A DNA stretch of 64,000 nucleotides from Aquimarina macrocephali JAMB N27 (GCF_000520995.1 NZ_JACA01000035.1:1-64000); one strand, 5' to 3'. Shown: positions 44,096 to 54,569, counted from the stretch's first letter. Notes: generated by a model from the sequence alone, not told the origin. Program-made: numbers and translations.

Positions 44096-45007
44096 ATGGA
44101 AAAGAATTTTGAAATAAAAATAGAAACCACTTCAAATCCAGGTATTGTTAAGTTTGAAGCCAATTACTTTCTAACACAGCATACCAGTTATGAGTTTGAG
44201 AATATAGATCAAGCCAAAAATGCTCCTCTTGCACAACAGTTGTTTTATTTACCTTTTGTAAAAAGAGTTTTTATTGCACAAAATTTTGTTGCTATAGATA
44301 AGTATGATATTGTAGAATGGTCCGATGTGCAAGAAGAAGTTGCCCAACAGATCAAAGATTATCTCAATAGCGGTCAGCCTATTGTTATTGAAACCGAAGA
44401 TGAAACCACAAAAAAAGTCCCTATTACTATCTATGCAGAGAGCACACCTAATCCTGCTGTGTTAAAATTTGTAGCTAATAAAAAATTAGTTACTTCGGGA
44501 CATGAATTTAAAAATATCGATGATGCCGGTGAAGCCCCTTTGGCACAAGAATTATTTCATTTTCCATTTGTTAAAGAAGTATACATTGATGAGAATTATA
44601 TTTCTATAGGTAAATATGATATGGCAGACTGGAATGATATCACTACAGAGGTCAGAGATTTTATACGTAATTATCTGGAGCAAGGGAAAGAAGTTTTAAC
44701 TGCCAATGCGGCTGCTACAAAAGGAGAAGTAGAAAAACAATCTGATTTAGATTTTGAAAACCTCGATGATGTTTCAAAAGATATTGTAAATATTATTGAA
44801 GAATACATAAAACCAGCTGTAGCCAGTGATGGAGGTAATATATTATTTGATTCTTATGATCCAAAGAGCAAAGGTGTAAAAGTTGTTTTACAAGGTGCTT
44901 GTAGTGGGTGCCCTTCTTCTACTTTTACATTAAAAAACGGAATCGAAAACATGTTGAAAGAAATGCTAAAAGATAAAGTAGAGTATGTAGAGGCTATAAA
45001 TGGTTAA
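44096..45007 (+). CDS. NifU-like Fe-S scaffold protein with two Nfu N-terminal domains
   Basis: 303 residues. Two Nfu_N domains in tandem (about 5-95 and 109-200) share the pattern ETTSNPGIVKF / ESTPNPAVLKF, NAPLAQQLFYLPFVKRVFI / EAPLAQELFHFPFVKEVYI. A C-terminal NifU domain (about 222-303) holds the cluster ligands C269 and C272 in ACSGCPSS. The protein carries Fe-S clusters to client enzymes. The internal duplication is visible over about 90 residues. Single gene with its own -7 element. Confidence 0.92.
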   Translation: MEKNFEIKIETTSNPGIVKFEANYFLTQHTSYEFENIDQAKNAPLAQQLFYLPFVKRVFIAQNFVAIDKYDIVEWSDVQEEVAQQIKDYLNSGQPIVIETEDETTKKVPITIYAESTPNPAVLKFVANKKLVTSGHEFKNIDDAGEAPLAQELFHFPFVKEVYIDENYISIGKYDMADWNDITTEVRDFIRNYLEQGKEVLTANAAATKGEVEKQSDLDFENLDDVSKDIVNIIEEYIKPAVASDGGNILFDSYDPKSKGVKVVLQGACSGCPSSTFTLKNGIENMLKEMLKDKVEYVEAING

Positions 45008-45273
45008 TACTGTTCATAAAAAACCTTAAAAATAGTCTTTTATCTATTCTCTATCATATTAAATTATCCATATACTAATACCAAAACACCTAATCATACA
45101 CTTTTTAATACATTTCAAACTATTGATTATAGATAATTTATAAAACCGACATATATTAGCTACTTAAAAGAAGTACAAACTATTTTTATTAGTGTAAGTT
45201 AAGAATCATCCCACGAAAATATTTTTTGGGTTTTGAATGATGAAAAAATCACTCAAAGTCAATTATTGATATA

Positions 45274-46107
45274 ATGTATGACAAAAACAAACATAATAAT
45301 GTCCAGCATTTTATAAATAACGCTCTCGATAATTTAGAGTTATTTAAAGGATCATTTACATCTCATCAATTTAAACCTCATTTTCATGAAAGTTATACTA
45401 TAATTTTTATGGATTACGGTATTGGTGATTATTCTAACGATTCTTCTAATTTCATTTTATCCACTGGCTCAATCCTTGTTTTCAATCCCTATGAAGTACA
45501 CACAGGGAAACCCGTGAATAATTCTCCATGGAACTTTCTTACTATGTATGTTCCAATTGGAATCATGAAAAAGGCTATGGACACTCTAAATCTGCCTATA
45601 GAGTTACCTGTTTTCAAAGAAAACATTATAAACAATAAGGTATTATTCAAAAAAGGAAAAGCCGTATTTCCGAATTTGATTTACAATCAACATAATCCAA
45701 AGTCCGAATGTTTACTCATGGACTTTCTTAAAGAGCTTATCCAAAGGTATGCGTATACTGAAATAAATAATGAACCAATTTCAGAAAAACTTATTGTTGC
45801 ACGGCAAATCAAAGAATATTTACACGACCATTATCTAGAAGAAGTTTCGACACATGATCTTTCTAACTTAACAGGCATTTCAGAATACGGATTGATCAAA
45901 TCTTTTAAAAAACAATATCAGCTACCTCCGCATCAATATTTAGTAAATCTTAGAATAGAAAAAGCTAAAAAACTACTAACAGAAAGATTATCCGCAACAG
46001 AAGTTGCCTACCAATCTGGTTTTTTTGACCAAAGCCATTTTACCAGGCATTTTAAAAAAATAATAGGTATTACCCCTAAACAATTTGCCAATAAGGTTAT
46101 TACTTAA
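45274..46107 (+). CDS. AraC-family transcriptional regulator
   Basis: 277 residues. The N-terminal cupin-like ligand domain has HFHESYTIIFM and SILVFNPYEVH (about 30-80). The C-terminal double helix-turn-helix region (about 170-277) has the AraC signature VAYQSGFFDQSHFTRHFKKIIG followed by PKQF. It binds DNA in response to a small ligand. It lies 218 bp upstream of glyA and the gcv genes on the same strand, so it may regulate them; this is positional inference only. Confidence 0.92.
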   Translation: MYDKNKHNNVQHFINNALDNLELFKGSFTSHQFKPHFHESYTIIFMDYGIGDYSNDSSNFILSTGSILVFNPYEVHTGKPVNNSPWNFLTMYVPIGIMKKAMDTLNLPIELPVFKENIINNKVLFKKGKAVFPNLIYNQHNPKSECLLMDFLKELIQRYAYTEINNEPISEKLIVARQIKEYLHDHYLEEVSTHDLSNLTGISEYGLIKSFKKQYQLPPHQYLVNLRIEKAKKLLTERLSATEVAYQSGFFDQSHFTRHFKKIIGITPKQFANKVIT

Positions 46108-46325
46108 AACATTCCCTTACAGACTACAAAGCACCATTCTATCTCTGTTTTCACTTTATAAAATCGATACAAATATTCGGTTGCAATTTTGTACTATTTT
46201 TTCAATTTTATTCTTCACAATTTGCATCCGTAAATTTTTGATTCATAAAATCTTATACGTCAAAAAAATACAGTAACCAAAATCCGATGCTCAATATTGG
46301 ATGTAATATGCTAAAAAAAGAAAAT

Positions 46326-47606
46326 ATGGTACAAGATATTCAGGACAATGAGATAAAAAACCTTATCGCAGAAGAAACAGAACGTCAAGAACATGGAATA
46401 GAACTAATTGCCTCAGAAAACTTTACATCTAAGCAGGTTATGGCGGCCATGGGTTCTTCTCTAACCAATAAATATGCAGAAGGGCTTCCTGGAAAAAGAT
46501 ATTATGGCGGTTGTGAAGTAGTCGATAAGGTAGAGACACTTGCCATAGATAGAGCTGCAAAACTCTTTGGAGCAGAATGGGTAAATGTACAACCGCATTC
46601 TGGAGCACAAGCAAACGCAGCTGTAATGCTAGGCTGTCTTAATCCTGGTGATAAAATACTAGGTTTTGATCTATCACATGGAGGTCATCTTACTCATGGA
46701 TCACCGGTTAACTTTTCTGGTAAACTTTATCAACCAAGTTTCTATGGAGTAGAACAAGAAACAGGTCTTATCAACTGGGATACCGTTGCAGAAACAGCAG
46801 AAAGAGAAAAGCCTAAATTAATTGTTTGTGGAGCATCTGCCTATAGTCGTGATTGGGATTATGAAAGATTAAGAGCTATTGCAGATCAGACAGGAGCTTT
46901 ATTATTGGCCGACATCTCTCATCCGGCAGGATTAATTGCTAAAGGTTTACTAAATGACCCTATAAAACATTGTCATATTGTAACAACCACAACACACAAA
47001 ACATTGAGAGGCCCAAGAGGAGGAATGATCATGATGGGGCAAGATTTTGAAAATCCATGGGGTCACGCTACCAAAAAAGGAGTAATCAAAATGATGTCTA
47101 ATGTTTTAGATATGGCTGTTTTCCCTGGAACTCAAGGAGGACCATTAGAACACGTAATCGCAGCAAAGGCAGTTGCATTTGGCGAAGCGCTTACAGATGA
47201 CTACAAAGTATATGTAGAACAAGTAGCAAAAAATGCCAAAGCAATGTGTGCCGCTTTAATAGAAAGAGGGTATGATATTATCTCTAACGGAACCGATAAC
47301 CATATGGCTCTTATTGATCTGCGATCAAAAGACATCACAGGAAAGTTAGCAGAAAACACTTTAATAAAAGCAGATATTACAATTAATAAAAACATGGTGC
47401 CTTTTGATGATAAATCACCATTTGTAACATCTGGTATGCGATTAGGAACATCAGCTATTACTACCAGAGGAATGAAAGAAAATGATATGTATACCATGGT
47501 TGGTTTTATAGATGAAGTATTATCAAACCATGATAATGATGCTAAGATTTCATCTATCAAAACAGAAGTAAATAACTGGATGAAAAAATTTCCATTGTAT
47601 AAATAA
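46326..47606 (+). CDS. glyA: Serine hydroxymethyltransferase
   Basis: 426 residues from the ATG at 46326. The frame is open to ATGs at 46287 and 46308, but homologues start just before the EIKNLIAEETERQEHG region, so the inner start is preferred. PLP lysine K225 in TTTHKTLRGPRGG, and PHSGAQAN and GGHLTHG motifs, are visible. It converts serine and tetrahydrofolate to glycine and 5,10-methylene-THF, and back. It is followed 25 bp later by gcvP and then gcvT and gcvH, one operon for serine-glycine-one-carbon exchange. Confidence 0.94.
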   Translation: MVQDIQDNEIKNLIAEETERQEHGIELIASENFTSKQVMAAMGSSLTNKYAEGLPGKRYYGGCEVVDKVETLAIDRAAKLFGAEWVNVQPHSGAQANAAVMLGCLNPGDKILGFDLSHGGHLTHGSPVNFSGKLYQPSFYGVEQETGLINWDTVAETAEREKPKLIVCGASAYSRDWDYERLRAIADQTGALLLADISHPAGLIAKGLLNDPIKHCHIVTTTTHKTLRGPRGGMIMMGQDFENPWGHATKKGVIKMMSNVLDMAVFPGTQGGPLEHVIAAKAVAFGEALTDDYKVYVEQVAKNAKAMCAALIERGYDIISNGTDNHMALIDLRSKDITGKLAENTLIKADITINKNMVPFDDKSPFVTSGMRLGTSAITTRGMKENDMYTMVGFIDEVLSNHDNDAKISSIKTEVNNWMKKFPLYK

Positions 47607-47631
47607 AAACAATCTAGCGGATAGTTATATT

Positions 47632-50535
47632 ATGAAAGATCTAAGTACACTTAAACAAGAATTCCTGCCAAGACATATAGGTCCGGGTAAAAAGGAAATT
47701 GATCAAATGCTAAACGTGATTGGTGTTTCATCATTAACACAGTTAATTGATGAAACGGTTCCAAAAAACATTCGTTCTACAAAACCATTAGCATTACCAA
47801 CAGCTCAAACAGAATTGGAGTTCCTTACCAACTTCAAATCTATGATGGAAAACAATAAAGTATTCCGTTCATTTATAGGAATGGGATATCACGACTGTAT
47901 TGTACCACCAGTTATTCAGCGAAATATTCTTGAGAATCCAGCTTGGTATACTGCGTACACACCGTATCAGGCAGAGATAGCACAAGGTAGATTAGAAGCC
48001 TTGATCAATTATCAAACCATGATTACAGATCTTACAGGAATGGAACTAGCCAATGCTTCTCTTTTGGATGAAGCTACGGCTGCAGCAGAAGCCATGACAC
48101 TTCTATATCGTGTAAAAAGCAGAGCAAAAAAACAAGCCAGTACATTTTTTATTGATAAAAAAACATTTCCGCATACCATAGAGCTTATTATAGGTCGTGC
48201 AGAACCTATTGGTATTAATGTAATTGTTGGAGATATCGCTGAACTTGACATCTCAAATCCAGATCTTTTTGGACTTCTTATCCAATATCCAGATAGTGAT
48301 GGCGCAATTACAGATCCAACGTCTTACATTACTGAAGCACAAAAGCATGAAGTAAAAATTGCTGTAGCATCAGATCTAATGGCATTAACACATATTACTG
48401 CACCAGGCGAAATGGGAGTAGATGTAGTTGTAGGTACTTCACAAAGATTTGGAGTACCCTTAGGATATGGAGGGCCACATGCTGCTTATTTTGCTACAAA
48501 AGAGGCATATAAACGTCATATTCCTGGTAGGATTATTGGAGTAACAGAAGATAGCCATGGTCGTCCTGCATATCGAATGGCACTACAAACCAGAGAGCAA
48601 CACATTAAACGAGAAAAAGCTACCTCAAATATCTGTACCGCACAGGTATTACTTGCTGTAATGGCTGGTATGTATGCTGTGTATCACGGGAAAGATGGTC
48701 TATCTCAGATCGCCAATAAAATCCATTTATCAACGGCTAAACTTAATCAGGAATTAGAAAAACTTGGATATACGCAAACTAACACTCATTTTTTTGACAC
48801 TTTAAAGATTAAAGTTGAGGACAAAGAAAGTATTAAAAAATTAGCACTGGATAAAGAAATTAATTTCAGATATTTTGATGATAATCATATTGGGATATCA
48901 CTACATGAGAAGACTACATTAGCAGATCTACAGGACATCATCGAAATCTTTGCTGCTGCAAAGAGTAAAGCTGTGAAAATAACAGATTGGAAAATTGATA
49001 CAACTGTAATCCCTGCTTCTTTACAAAGAAAATCTTCTTATTTAGAACACCCTGTATTTAATTCTTACCAGGCAGAGCATGAAATGCTTAGATATCTAAA
49101 AAGGTTAGAAAATAAAGATCTCTCATTAGTACATTCTATGATTGCCTTAGGTTCATGTACCATGAAACTTAATGCAACTACAGAGATGATGCCTTTATCT
49201 TGGGGTGAATTAGCTAACATTCATCCTTTTGTACCTACAAATCAAGCAAAAGGGTATCATCAAATGTTTGAACATTTGGCCTCATGGTTGGCAGAAATCA
49301 CTGGTTTATACACCACCTCTCTACAACCAAATAGTGGAGCCCAGGGAGAACTTGCTGGTTTAATGGTTATAAAAGCATATTATGCAGATAAAAACCAAAC
49401 CCATAGAAATATAACTCTTATCCCATCCTCTGCACATGGTACCAATCCAGCAACAGCAACTATGGCGGGTCAACAAGTAGTTATTGTATCCTGTAGAGAA
49501 AATGGGGATATAGATATTGATGACTTGCGTGCTAAAGCCGAAAAGCATAAGGATAATTTAATGGCATTAATGGTTACCTACCCTTCTACTCATGGTGTTT
49601 TTGAAGAAAACATCAAAGAAGCTTGTGAGATTATTCATGATAATGGAGGAAAAGTATACCTGGATGGAGCAAATCTAAACGCTCAATTAGGATTAACAAG
49701 TCCTGGAATTATCGGTGGAGATGTATGTCACCTTAACCTTCATAAAACCTTTTGTATTCCACACGGTGGTGGTGGACCAGGAATGGGTCCAATTGCAGTA
49801 AGTAAAGAACTTGCTCCATTTATACCTGGTAACGCTGTGGTAAAAAACGCAGGAGGAGAAAAAGCTATCGCAGCTATCTCTGCAGCACCTTGGGGTAGTG
49901 CAAGTATTCTTTCTATCTCCTATGCATATATTGCATTAATGGGAGGCAAAGGATTAACCTCTGCGACAGAAATGGCAATTCTAAATGCTAACTACATAAA
50001 AGAAAAACTTGTTGATCATTACCCTATCCTATTTACCGGAGAAAACGGGCGTAATGCTCATGAGCTTATTATCGATTGTAGAGCATTTAAAGAAGAAGAT
50101 ATTACCGTAACTGATATTGCAAAAAGACTTATGGATTATGGGTTTCATGCACCAACAGTATCTTTTCCTGTTGCGGGAACCATTATGATAGAGCCTACAG
50201 AAAGTGAAACTGTAGAAGAGCTCGATCGTTTTATTGATGCTATGATTAGTATCAGAAGTGAAATAAAAGAAATAGCAAACGGAACTGCCTCTAGAGAGCA
50301 AAATGTATTAAAAAATGCACCTCATACAATGGAGTTTATCGCTCAGGATAATTGGGATATGCCGTACTCCCGAACCAAAGCCGCTTTTCCGCTATCTCAT
50401 ATAAAAAGTAATAAATTCTGGCCTAGCGTAGGTCGTGTAAATGATGCCCATGGAGACAGAAATTTAATGTGCAGTTGTCTACCTGTTTCGGCTTTTGAAG
50501 AAGATACTAAGAATACAGAAATAACTATAAACTAA
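47632..50535 (+). CDS. gcvP: Glycine dehydrogenase (decarboxylating), glycine cleavage P protein
   Basis: 967 residues, full length single-chain P protein. RHIGPG at the N-terminus, SLLDEATAAAEAM around 142-154, and the PLP lysine K705 in LHKTFCIPHGGGGPG. It decarboxylates glycine and passes the aminomethyl group to lipoyl-GcvH. gcvT starts 1 bp after its stop. Confidence 0.97.
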   Translation: MKDLSTLKQEFLPRHIGPGKKEIDQMLNVIGVSSLTQLIDETVPKNIRSTKPLALPTAQTELEFLTNFKSMMENNKVFRSFIGMGYHDCIVPPVIQRNILENPAWYTAYTPYQAEIAQGRLEALINYQTMITDLTGMELANASLLDEATAAAEAMTLLYRVKSRAKKQASTFFIDKKTFPHTIELIIGRAEPIGINVIVGDIAELDISNPDLFGLLIQYPDSDGAITDPTSYITEAQKHEVKIAVASDLMALTHITAPGEMGVDVVVGTSQRFGVPLGYGGPHAAYFATKEAYKRHIPGRIIGVTEDSHGRPAYRMALQTREQHIKREKATSNICTAQVLLAVMAGMYAVYHGKDGLSQIANKIHLSTAKLNQELEKLGYTQTNTHFFDTLKIKVEDKESIKKLALDKEINFRYFDDNHIGISLHEKTTLADLQDIIEIFAAAKSKAVKITDWKIDTTVIPASLQRKSSYLEHPVFNSYQAEHEMLRYLKRLENKDLSLVHSMIALGSCTMKLNATTEMMPLSWGELANIHPFVPTNQAKGYHQMFEHLASWLAEITGLYTTSLQPNSGAQGELAGLMVIKAYYADKNQTHRNITLIPSSAHGTNPATATMAGQQVVIVSCRENGDIDIDDLRAKAEKHKDNLMALMVTYPSTHGVFEENIKEACEIIHDNGGKVYLDGANLNAQLGLTSPGIIGGDVCHLNLHKTFCIPHGGGGPGMGPIAVSKELAPFIPGNAVVKNAGGEKAIAAISAAPWGSASILSISYAYIALMGGKGLTSATEMAILNANYIKEKLVDHYPILFTGENGRNAHELIIDCRAFKEEDITVTDIAKRLMDYGFHAPTVSFPVAGTIMIEPTESETVEELDRFIDAMISIRSEIKEIANGTASREQNVLKNAPHTMEFIAQDNWDMPYSRTKAAFPLSHIKSNKFWPSVGRVNDAHGDRNLMCSCLPVSAFEEDTKNTEITIN

Positions 50536-50536
50536 T

Positions 50537-51631
50537 ATGGAAACAGAACTAATAAGCATAGCTCTCGAAGCTAAACATCAGGAATTGGGAGCAAAAATGG
50601 TCCCATTTGCAGGATATTTAATGCCACTTCAATATACCTCTGTAGTACAAGAACATAAAACCATAAGAGAAGGTGTTGGTATATTTGATGTATCGCATAT
50701 GGGTGAATTTATCCTTAGGGGCCCTAAAGCGTTAGATTTAATTCAGAAAATAAGTAGTAATGACGCTACCAAACTAAATATTGGAAGTGCGCAGTATTCT
50801 TGTATGCCTAATGATAAAGGCGGTGTTGTAGATGATCTTATTATCTATAAACTAGACGATCAAGAATATTTATTGGTAGTTAATGCCTCTAACATTGATA
50901 AGGATTGGAACTGGATAAAAAGTCATAATACAGATAATGTAGAAATGATTGATCGTTCTAATGAGATGTCGCTTTTTGCTGTACAAGGCCCACTTGCAAG
51001 TCAGGTATTACAAAAACTTACCAAAGTAACTCTTGCTGATATCCCATACTACACTTTTGTTATGGGTGAAATTGCAGGAATACAAGATGTAATTATTTCT
51101 GCTACAGGATATACAGGTGCAGGAGGTTTTGAGCTTTATGTGCCTAATTCTGGAGCAGAACAACTTTGGGATGCAATTCTTGAAACCGGTAAAGAAGATA
51201 ACATTCAACCTATCGGACTTGGAGCAAGAGATACATTACGATTAGAAATGGGATTCTGTTTGTACGGAAACGATATTGATGACACTACCTCTCCATTAGA
51301 AGCAGGGTTAGGTTGGATTACAAAATTCACTAAACCTTTTATCAATTCTGAAGCCTTACAAAAACAAAAAGCAGAAGGGATTACCAAAAGATTAGTTGGT
51401 TTTGAAATGATAGAAAAAGGTATCCCTAGAGCTGGATATACAATATATAATGAAAATGATGAACTCATCGGAAAAGTAACTTCCGGAAGTCAATCACCTA
51501 TATTAGAAAAAGGAATAGGGCTTGGCTATGTAACGGTTCCCCATGCCAAAGCAGACAGCACTATTTTTATCGAAATTCGAAATAAGCGTATCAAAGCAGT
51601 AGTTAAAAAAACACCCTTCATAAAAAAATAA
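50537..51631 (+). CDS. gcvT: Aminomethyltransferase, glycine cleavage T protein
   Basis: 364 residues. GVGIFDVSHMGEF near 47-59, a folate-binding body with GYTGAGGFELYV, and LGARDTLRLEMGFCLYG. It moves the methylene group from GcvH to tetrahydrofolate and releases ammonia. It is tightly placed: 1 bp after gcvP and 4 bp before gcvH. Confidence 0.97.
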   Translation: METELISIALEAKHQELGAKMVPFAGYLMPLQYTSVVQEHKTIREGVGIFDVSHMGEFILRGPKALDLIQKISSNDATKLNIGSAQYSCMPNDKGGVVDDLIIYKLDDQEYLLVVNASNIDKDWNWIKSHNTDNVEMIDRSNEMSLFAVQGPLASQVLQKLTKVTLADIPYYTFVMGEIAGIQDVIISATGYTGAGGFELYVPNSGAEQLWDAILETGKEDNIQPIGLGARDTLRLEMGFCLYGNDIDDTTSPLEAGLGWITKFTKPFINSEALQKQKAEGITKRLVGFEMIEKGIPRAGYTIYNENDELIGKVTSGSQSPILEKGIGLGYVTVPHAKADSTIFIEIRNKRIKAVVKKTPFIKK

Positions 51632-51635
51632 AACT

Positions 51636-52019
51636 ATGAATATTCCAGAAGAATTAAAGTATAGTAAAGATCACGAATGGATCAGAATAGAGAACAATAT
51701 TGCACATATAGGTATTACCGATTTTGCACAAGGTGAGTTAGGAGATATCGTATATGTAGAGCTCGAATCTTTGGATGAAGAACTTAATGAAGGAGAAGTA
51801 ATGGGATCTATTGAAGCGGTTAAGACTGTTTCTGATATTTTTATGCCCATTTCAGGTACTGTTATCGAAGTTAATGAAGAACTGGAGTCAAATCCAGAAA
51901 TGGTAAATTCTGATCCTTATACCAATGGTTGGCTTGCCAAAATAGAAATCTCTAATCCAGACGAAATTGATGCCTTACTAAATGCTGATGGATATAAAAA
52001 ATTGATAGGCGCAGAATAA
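51636..52019 (+). CDS. gcvH: Glycine cleavage H protein
   Basis: 127 residues. The lipoylation site is K63 in GSIEAVKTVSD; HEWIRIENNIAHIGITDFAQGELGDIVYVE (residues 13-42) is the usual lead-in. It shuttles the aminomethyl group between the P, T and L proteins. It is the last gene of glyA-gcvP-gcvT-gcvH; the L protein (lipoamide dehydrogenase) is not in the window. Confidence 0.97.
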   Translation: MNIPEELKYSKDHEWIRIENNIAHIGITDFAQGELGDIVYVELESLDEELNEGEVMGSIEAVKTVSDIFMPISGTVIEVNEELESNPEMVNSDPYTNGWLAKIEISNPDEIDALLNADGYKKLIGAE

Positions 52020-52178
52020 TAGTTTTCTATCAAAAATTTAACTGGCATGCTTTTAAACGATAAATTGATAATTATATCGAAAAATCATATAAAAGAATAC
52101 ATGCTATTTTTTCCGAAAAGCAACTGTTTATTGTATCTTAGAGACTCTTTAAAAAAATTAATTTAAAAACTCATAAAA

Positions 52179-52379
52179 ATGGCAATTATTAAAGTTATTG
52201 AAGTTCTAGCGAATTCTGAAAAAAGCTGGGAAGATGCAACCAAAAATGCAGTGAAACAAGCTAGCAAATCGGTAAAAAATATTAAATCGGCATATATAGT
52301 TGACCAAAGCGTAGTGGTCAAAAATGATGACGTATCCGAATTTAGAGTGAACTTAAAAATCTCTTTTGAAGTAAAATAA
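52179..52379 (+). CDS. Dodecin-family protein
   Basis: 66 residues, typical dodecin length. IKVIEVLANSEKSWEDAT opens the protein; the W17 aligns with the flavin-stacking tryptophan, and the end VNLKISFEVK fits. Dodecins form 12-mers that bind flavins or related compounds in the cytoplasm. It lies 159 bp after gcvH, and has its own terminator. Confidence 0.92.
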   Translation: MAIIKVIEVLANSEKSWEDATKNAVKQASKSVKNIKSAYIVDQSVVVKNDDVSEFRVNLKISFEVK

Positions 52380-52397
52380 TAATTTTATTTCTTCTTT

Positions 52398-52434
52398 ATA
52401 AAAAGCATCCTGAATTATTCAGGATGCTTTTTAT
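52398..52434 (+). terminator. Rho-independent terminator after the dodecin gene
   Basis: 17-bp perfect stem ATAAAAAGCATCCTGAA and its complement with a 3-nt loop, ending in a T-rich tail. Confidence 0.88.
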
Positions 52435-52463
52435 ATTTTTATACATTACTAAAATCGACTCTG

Positions 52464-54569
52464 GTGAAATATTCATATCTCATTATATTATCATTATTGC
52501 TCACAACGTGCACAAGTCAAAACAAATCTCCTATGGAACAACATACCTATACTAATGATCTTATTCATGAAACCAGTCCATACCTCTTGCAACATGCACA
52601 CAATCCCGTGAATTGGAAACCTTGGGGAGAAGAAGCTCTACAACAAGCTAAAAAAGAAAACAAGCTTATCATTGTAAGCATAGGATACGCAGCTTGTCAT
52701 TGGTGTCATGTTATGGAACATGAAAGTTTTGAAGACCCAAAAGTAGCAGAAATCATGAATGCTAACTATCTAAATATTAAAGTAGACCGTGAAGAACGAC
52801 CAGACATAGATCAGGTATATATGAGTGCTGTGCAATTAATGACCGGTAACGGTGGTTGGCCTCTTAACATGGTTATATTACCCGACGGAAGACCTGTTTG
52901 GGGAGGTACTTATTTTCCTAAAGGGAATTGGGTTGATGCATTAAAACAAATTTCAAACTTATATAAAAAACAACCCGATAAGTTAATAGAATATGCCGAA
53001 AAACTGGAACAAGGAATTAAAGCTGTAGACCTCATCGAGGTAAATACTAATGCTATTAATTTTGACAAAGAATTTATAGCATCTTCTGTAAAAGAATGGA
53101 GTTCTCATTTTGACCATCAAAAAGGAGGTACAAAACGAGTTCCAAAATTTATGATGCCAAATAATTATCATTTTCTTCTTCGATATGCCTATCAAACCAA
53201 AGACGAAACACTATTAGATTTTGTAAAAAACACTTTGATAAAAATATCATATGGCGGGGTATATGATCATCTTGGGGGAGGATTTGCGCGATACTCTATT
53301 GATGGGAAATGGCATGTTCCTCATTTTGAGAAAATGTTATATGATAATGCGCAATTGGTAAGTCTGTATTCTGATGCTTTTTTGATCACCAATGATCCCT
53401 GGTTTAAGGATGTGGTATATGAAACTCTGGATTTTATATCAAGAGAACTCACTAATAAAGAAGGTGCCTTTTATTCATCTCTGGATGCAGATAGTAAAAC
53501 TCTGGACGGAGAATTAGAAGAAGGAGCTTTTTATGTATGGACCAAAGAAGAACTAAAAAAAATAGTGCCAGATGATGACTATCCCCTCTTTGCTGATTAT
53601 TACAATATAAATTCATATGGTTTCTGGGAAAAAGAAAACTATGTTTTAATTAGAAAGGATACTCATCAAAAGTTTTGTGATAAAAATAATATCGACAGCG
53701 AAGTCTTGATAAAAAAAATCTCTCAATGGAAACAAGTTTTACTTCATGAACGTGAAAAACGGTCTCGGCCACGATTAGATGATAAAACTTTAACCTCCTG
53801 GAATGCTTTAATGTTAAAAGGTTACCTGGATGCTTATAGAGTTTTTGGAGAGAAAAAATTTTTGGATGCGGCCATAAAAAATGCAAAATTTATCAAAACT
53901 ACTCAGCTAAAAAAAGATACCTCTTTATTTCATAACTACAAAAATGGTAAAAGCACCATTAATGGGTATTTAGAAGATTATGCACTAGTTATCGAAGCCT
54001 TTATAGCCTTATACCAAAATACATTTGATCCAGAATGGCTAGAAATATCAGAGCAACTTACACAATATACTTTAAATCACTTTTTTAATGAGAATAAAAA
54101 CATATTCTATTTCACTTCTGATCAAGATCCAAAACTCATTACACGTACTATAGAATATAGTGATAATGTAATCCCGGCATCCAATTCGATTATGGCTAAG
54201 AACTTATTTCTCCTATCTCATTATTATGATCGTTCTAACTACAAAGAAATAAGTGAACAAATGTTACATAATATTAAACCGCAAATCAAGTCTTATGCAT
54301 CAGGATACTCTAATTGGTTAGACCTTATGCTTAATTTTTCTTTTGACTTTTATGAGTTGGTTATTATAGGTAAAGAAGCAAAAATCAAATTAAAAGAAGT
54401 CAGTCAAATTTATATTCCAAATAAACTAATGGCGGGGGGTACATCAGATTCTGATACAGCATTATTAAAAAACAGATTTGTTAAAGACAAAACTTTGTTT
54501 TATTTATGCGTAAACAATTCATGTAAATATCCGGTTGAAGAATTTAAAAACATTTTACCTTTAGAGTAA
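52464..54569 (+). CDS. DUF255 / thioredoxin-like (YyaL, SSP411-type) lipoprotein
   Basis: 701 residues starting with GTG at 52464; that start gives a lipoprotein signal (LLLTTC, C16), while the next ATG would remove it. The thioredoxin-like N-terminal domain has NPVNWKPWG and the conserved CHWCHVMEHESF with C78 and C81. The rest is an (alpha/alpha) toroid-like domain with DDKTLTSWNALMLKGY. The family is conserved from bacteria to man, but its reaction is not established; a cellobiose-epimerase-like fold has been noted for this C-terminal part. A lipid-anchored version is uncommon compared with the cytoplasmic form. Confidence 0.88.
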   Translation: MKYSYLIILSLLLTTCTSQNKSPMEQHTYTNDLIHETSPYLLQHAHNPVNWKPWGEEALQQAKKENKLIIVSIGYAACHWCHVMEHESFEDPKVAEIMNANYLNIKVDREERPDIDQVYMSAVQLMTGNGGWPLNMVILPDGRPVWGGTYFPKGNWVDALKQISNLYKKQPDKLIEYAEKLEQGIKAVDLIEVNTNAINFDKEFIASSVKEWSSHFDHQKGGTKRVPKFMMPNNYHFLLRYAYQTKDETLLDFVKNTLIKISYGGVYDHLGGGFARYSIDGKWHVPHFEKMLYDNAQLVSLYSDAFLITNDPWFKDVVYETLDFISRELTNKEGAFYSSLDADSKTLDGELEEGAFYVWTKEELKKIVPDDDYPLFADYYNINSYGFWEKENYVLIRKDTHQKFCDKNNIDSEVLIKKISQWKQVLLHEREKRSRPRLDDKTLTSWNALMLKGYLDAYRVFGEKKFLDAAIKNAKFIKTTQLKKDTSLFHNYKNGKSTINGYLEDYALVIEAFIALYQNTFDPEWLEISEQLTQYTLNHFFNENKNIFYFTSDQDPKLITRTIEYSDNVIPASNSIMAKNLFLLSHYYDRSNYKEISEQMLHNIKPQIKSYASGYSNWLDLMLNFSFDFYELVIIGKEAKIKLKEVSQIYIPNKLMAGGTSDSDTALLKNRFVKDKTLFYLCVNNSCKYPVEEFKNILPLE

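Noticed and set aside
46108..46325. Glycine riboswitch upstream of glyA/gcv
   Set aside because: No tandem aptamer-like conserved motifs were found; the region is plain AT-rich sequence.
47201..47560. 119-aa open frame on the minus strand
   Set aside because: Antisense to the conserved C-terminal half of glyA.
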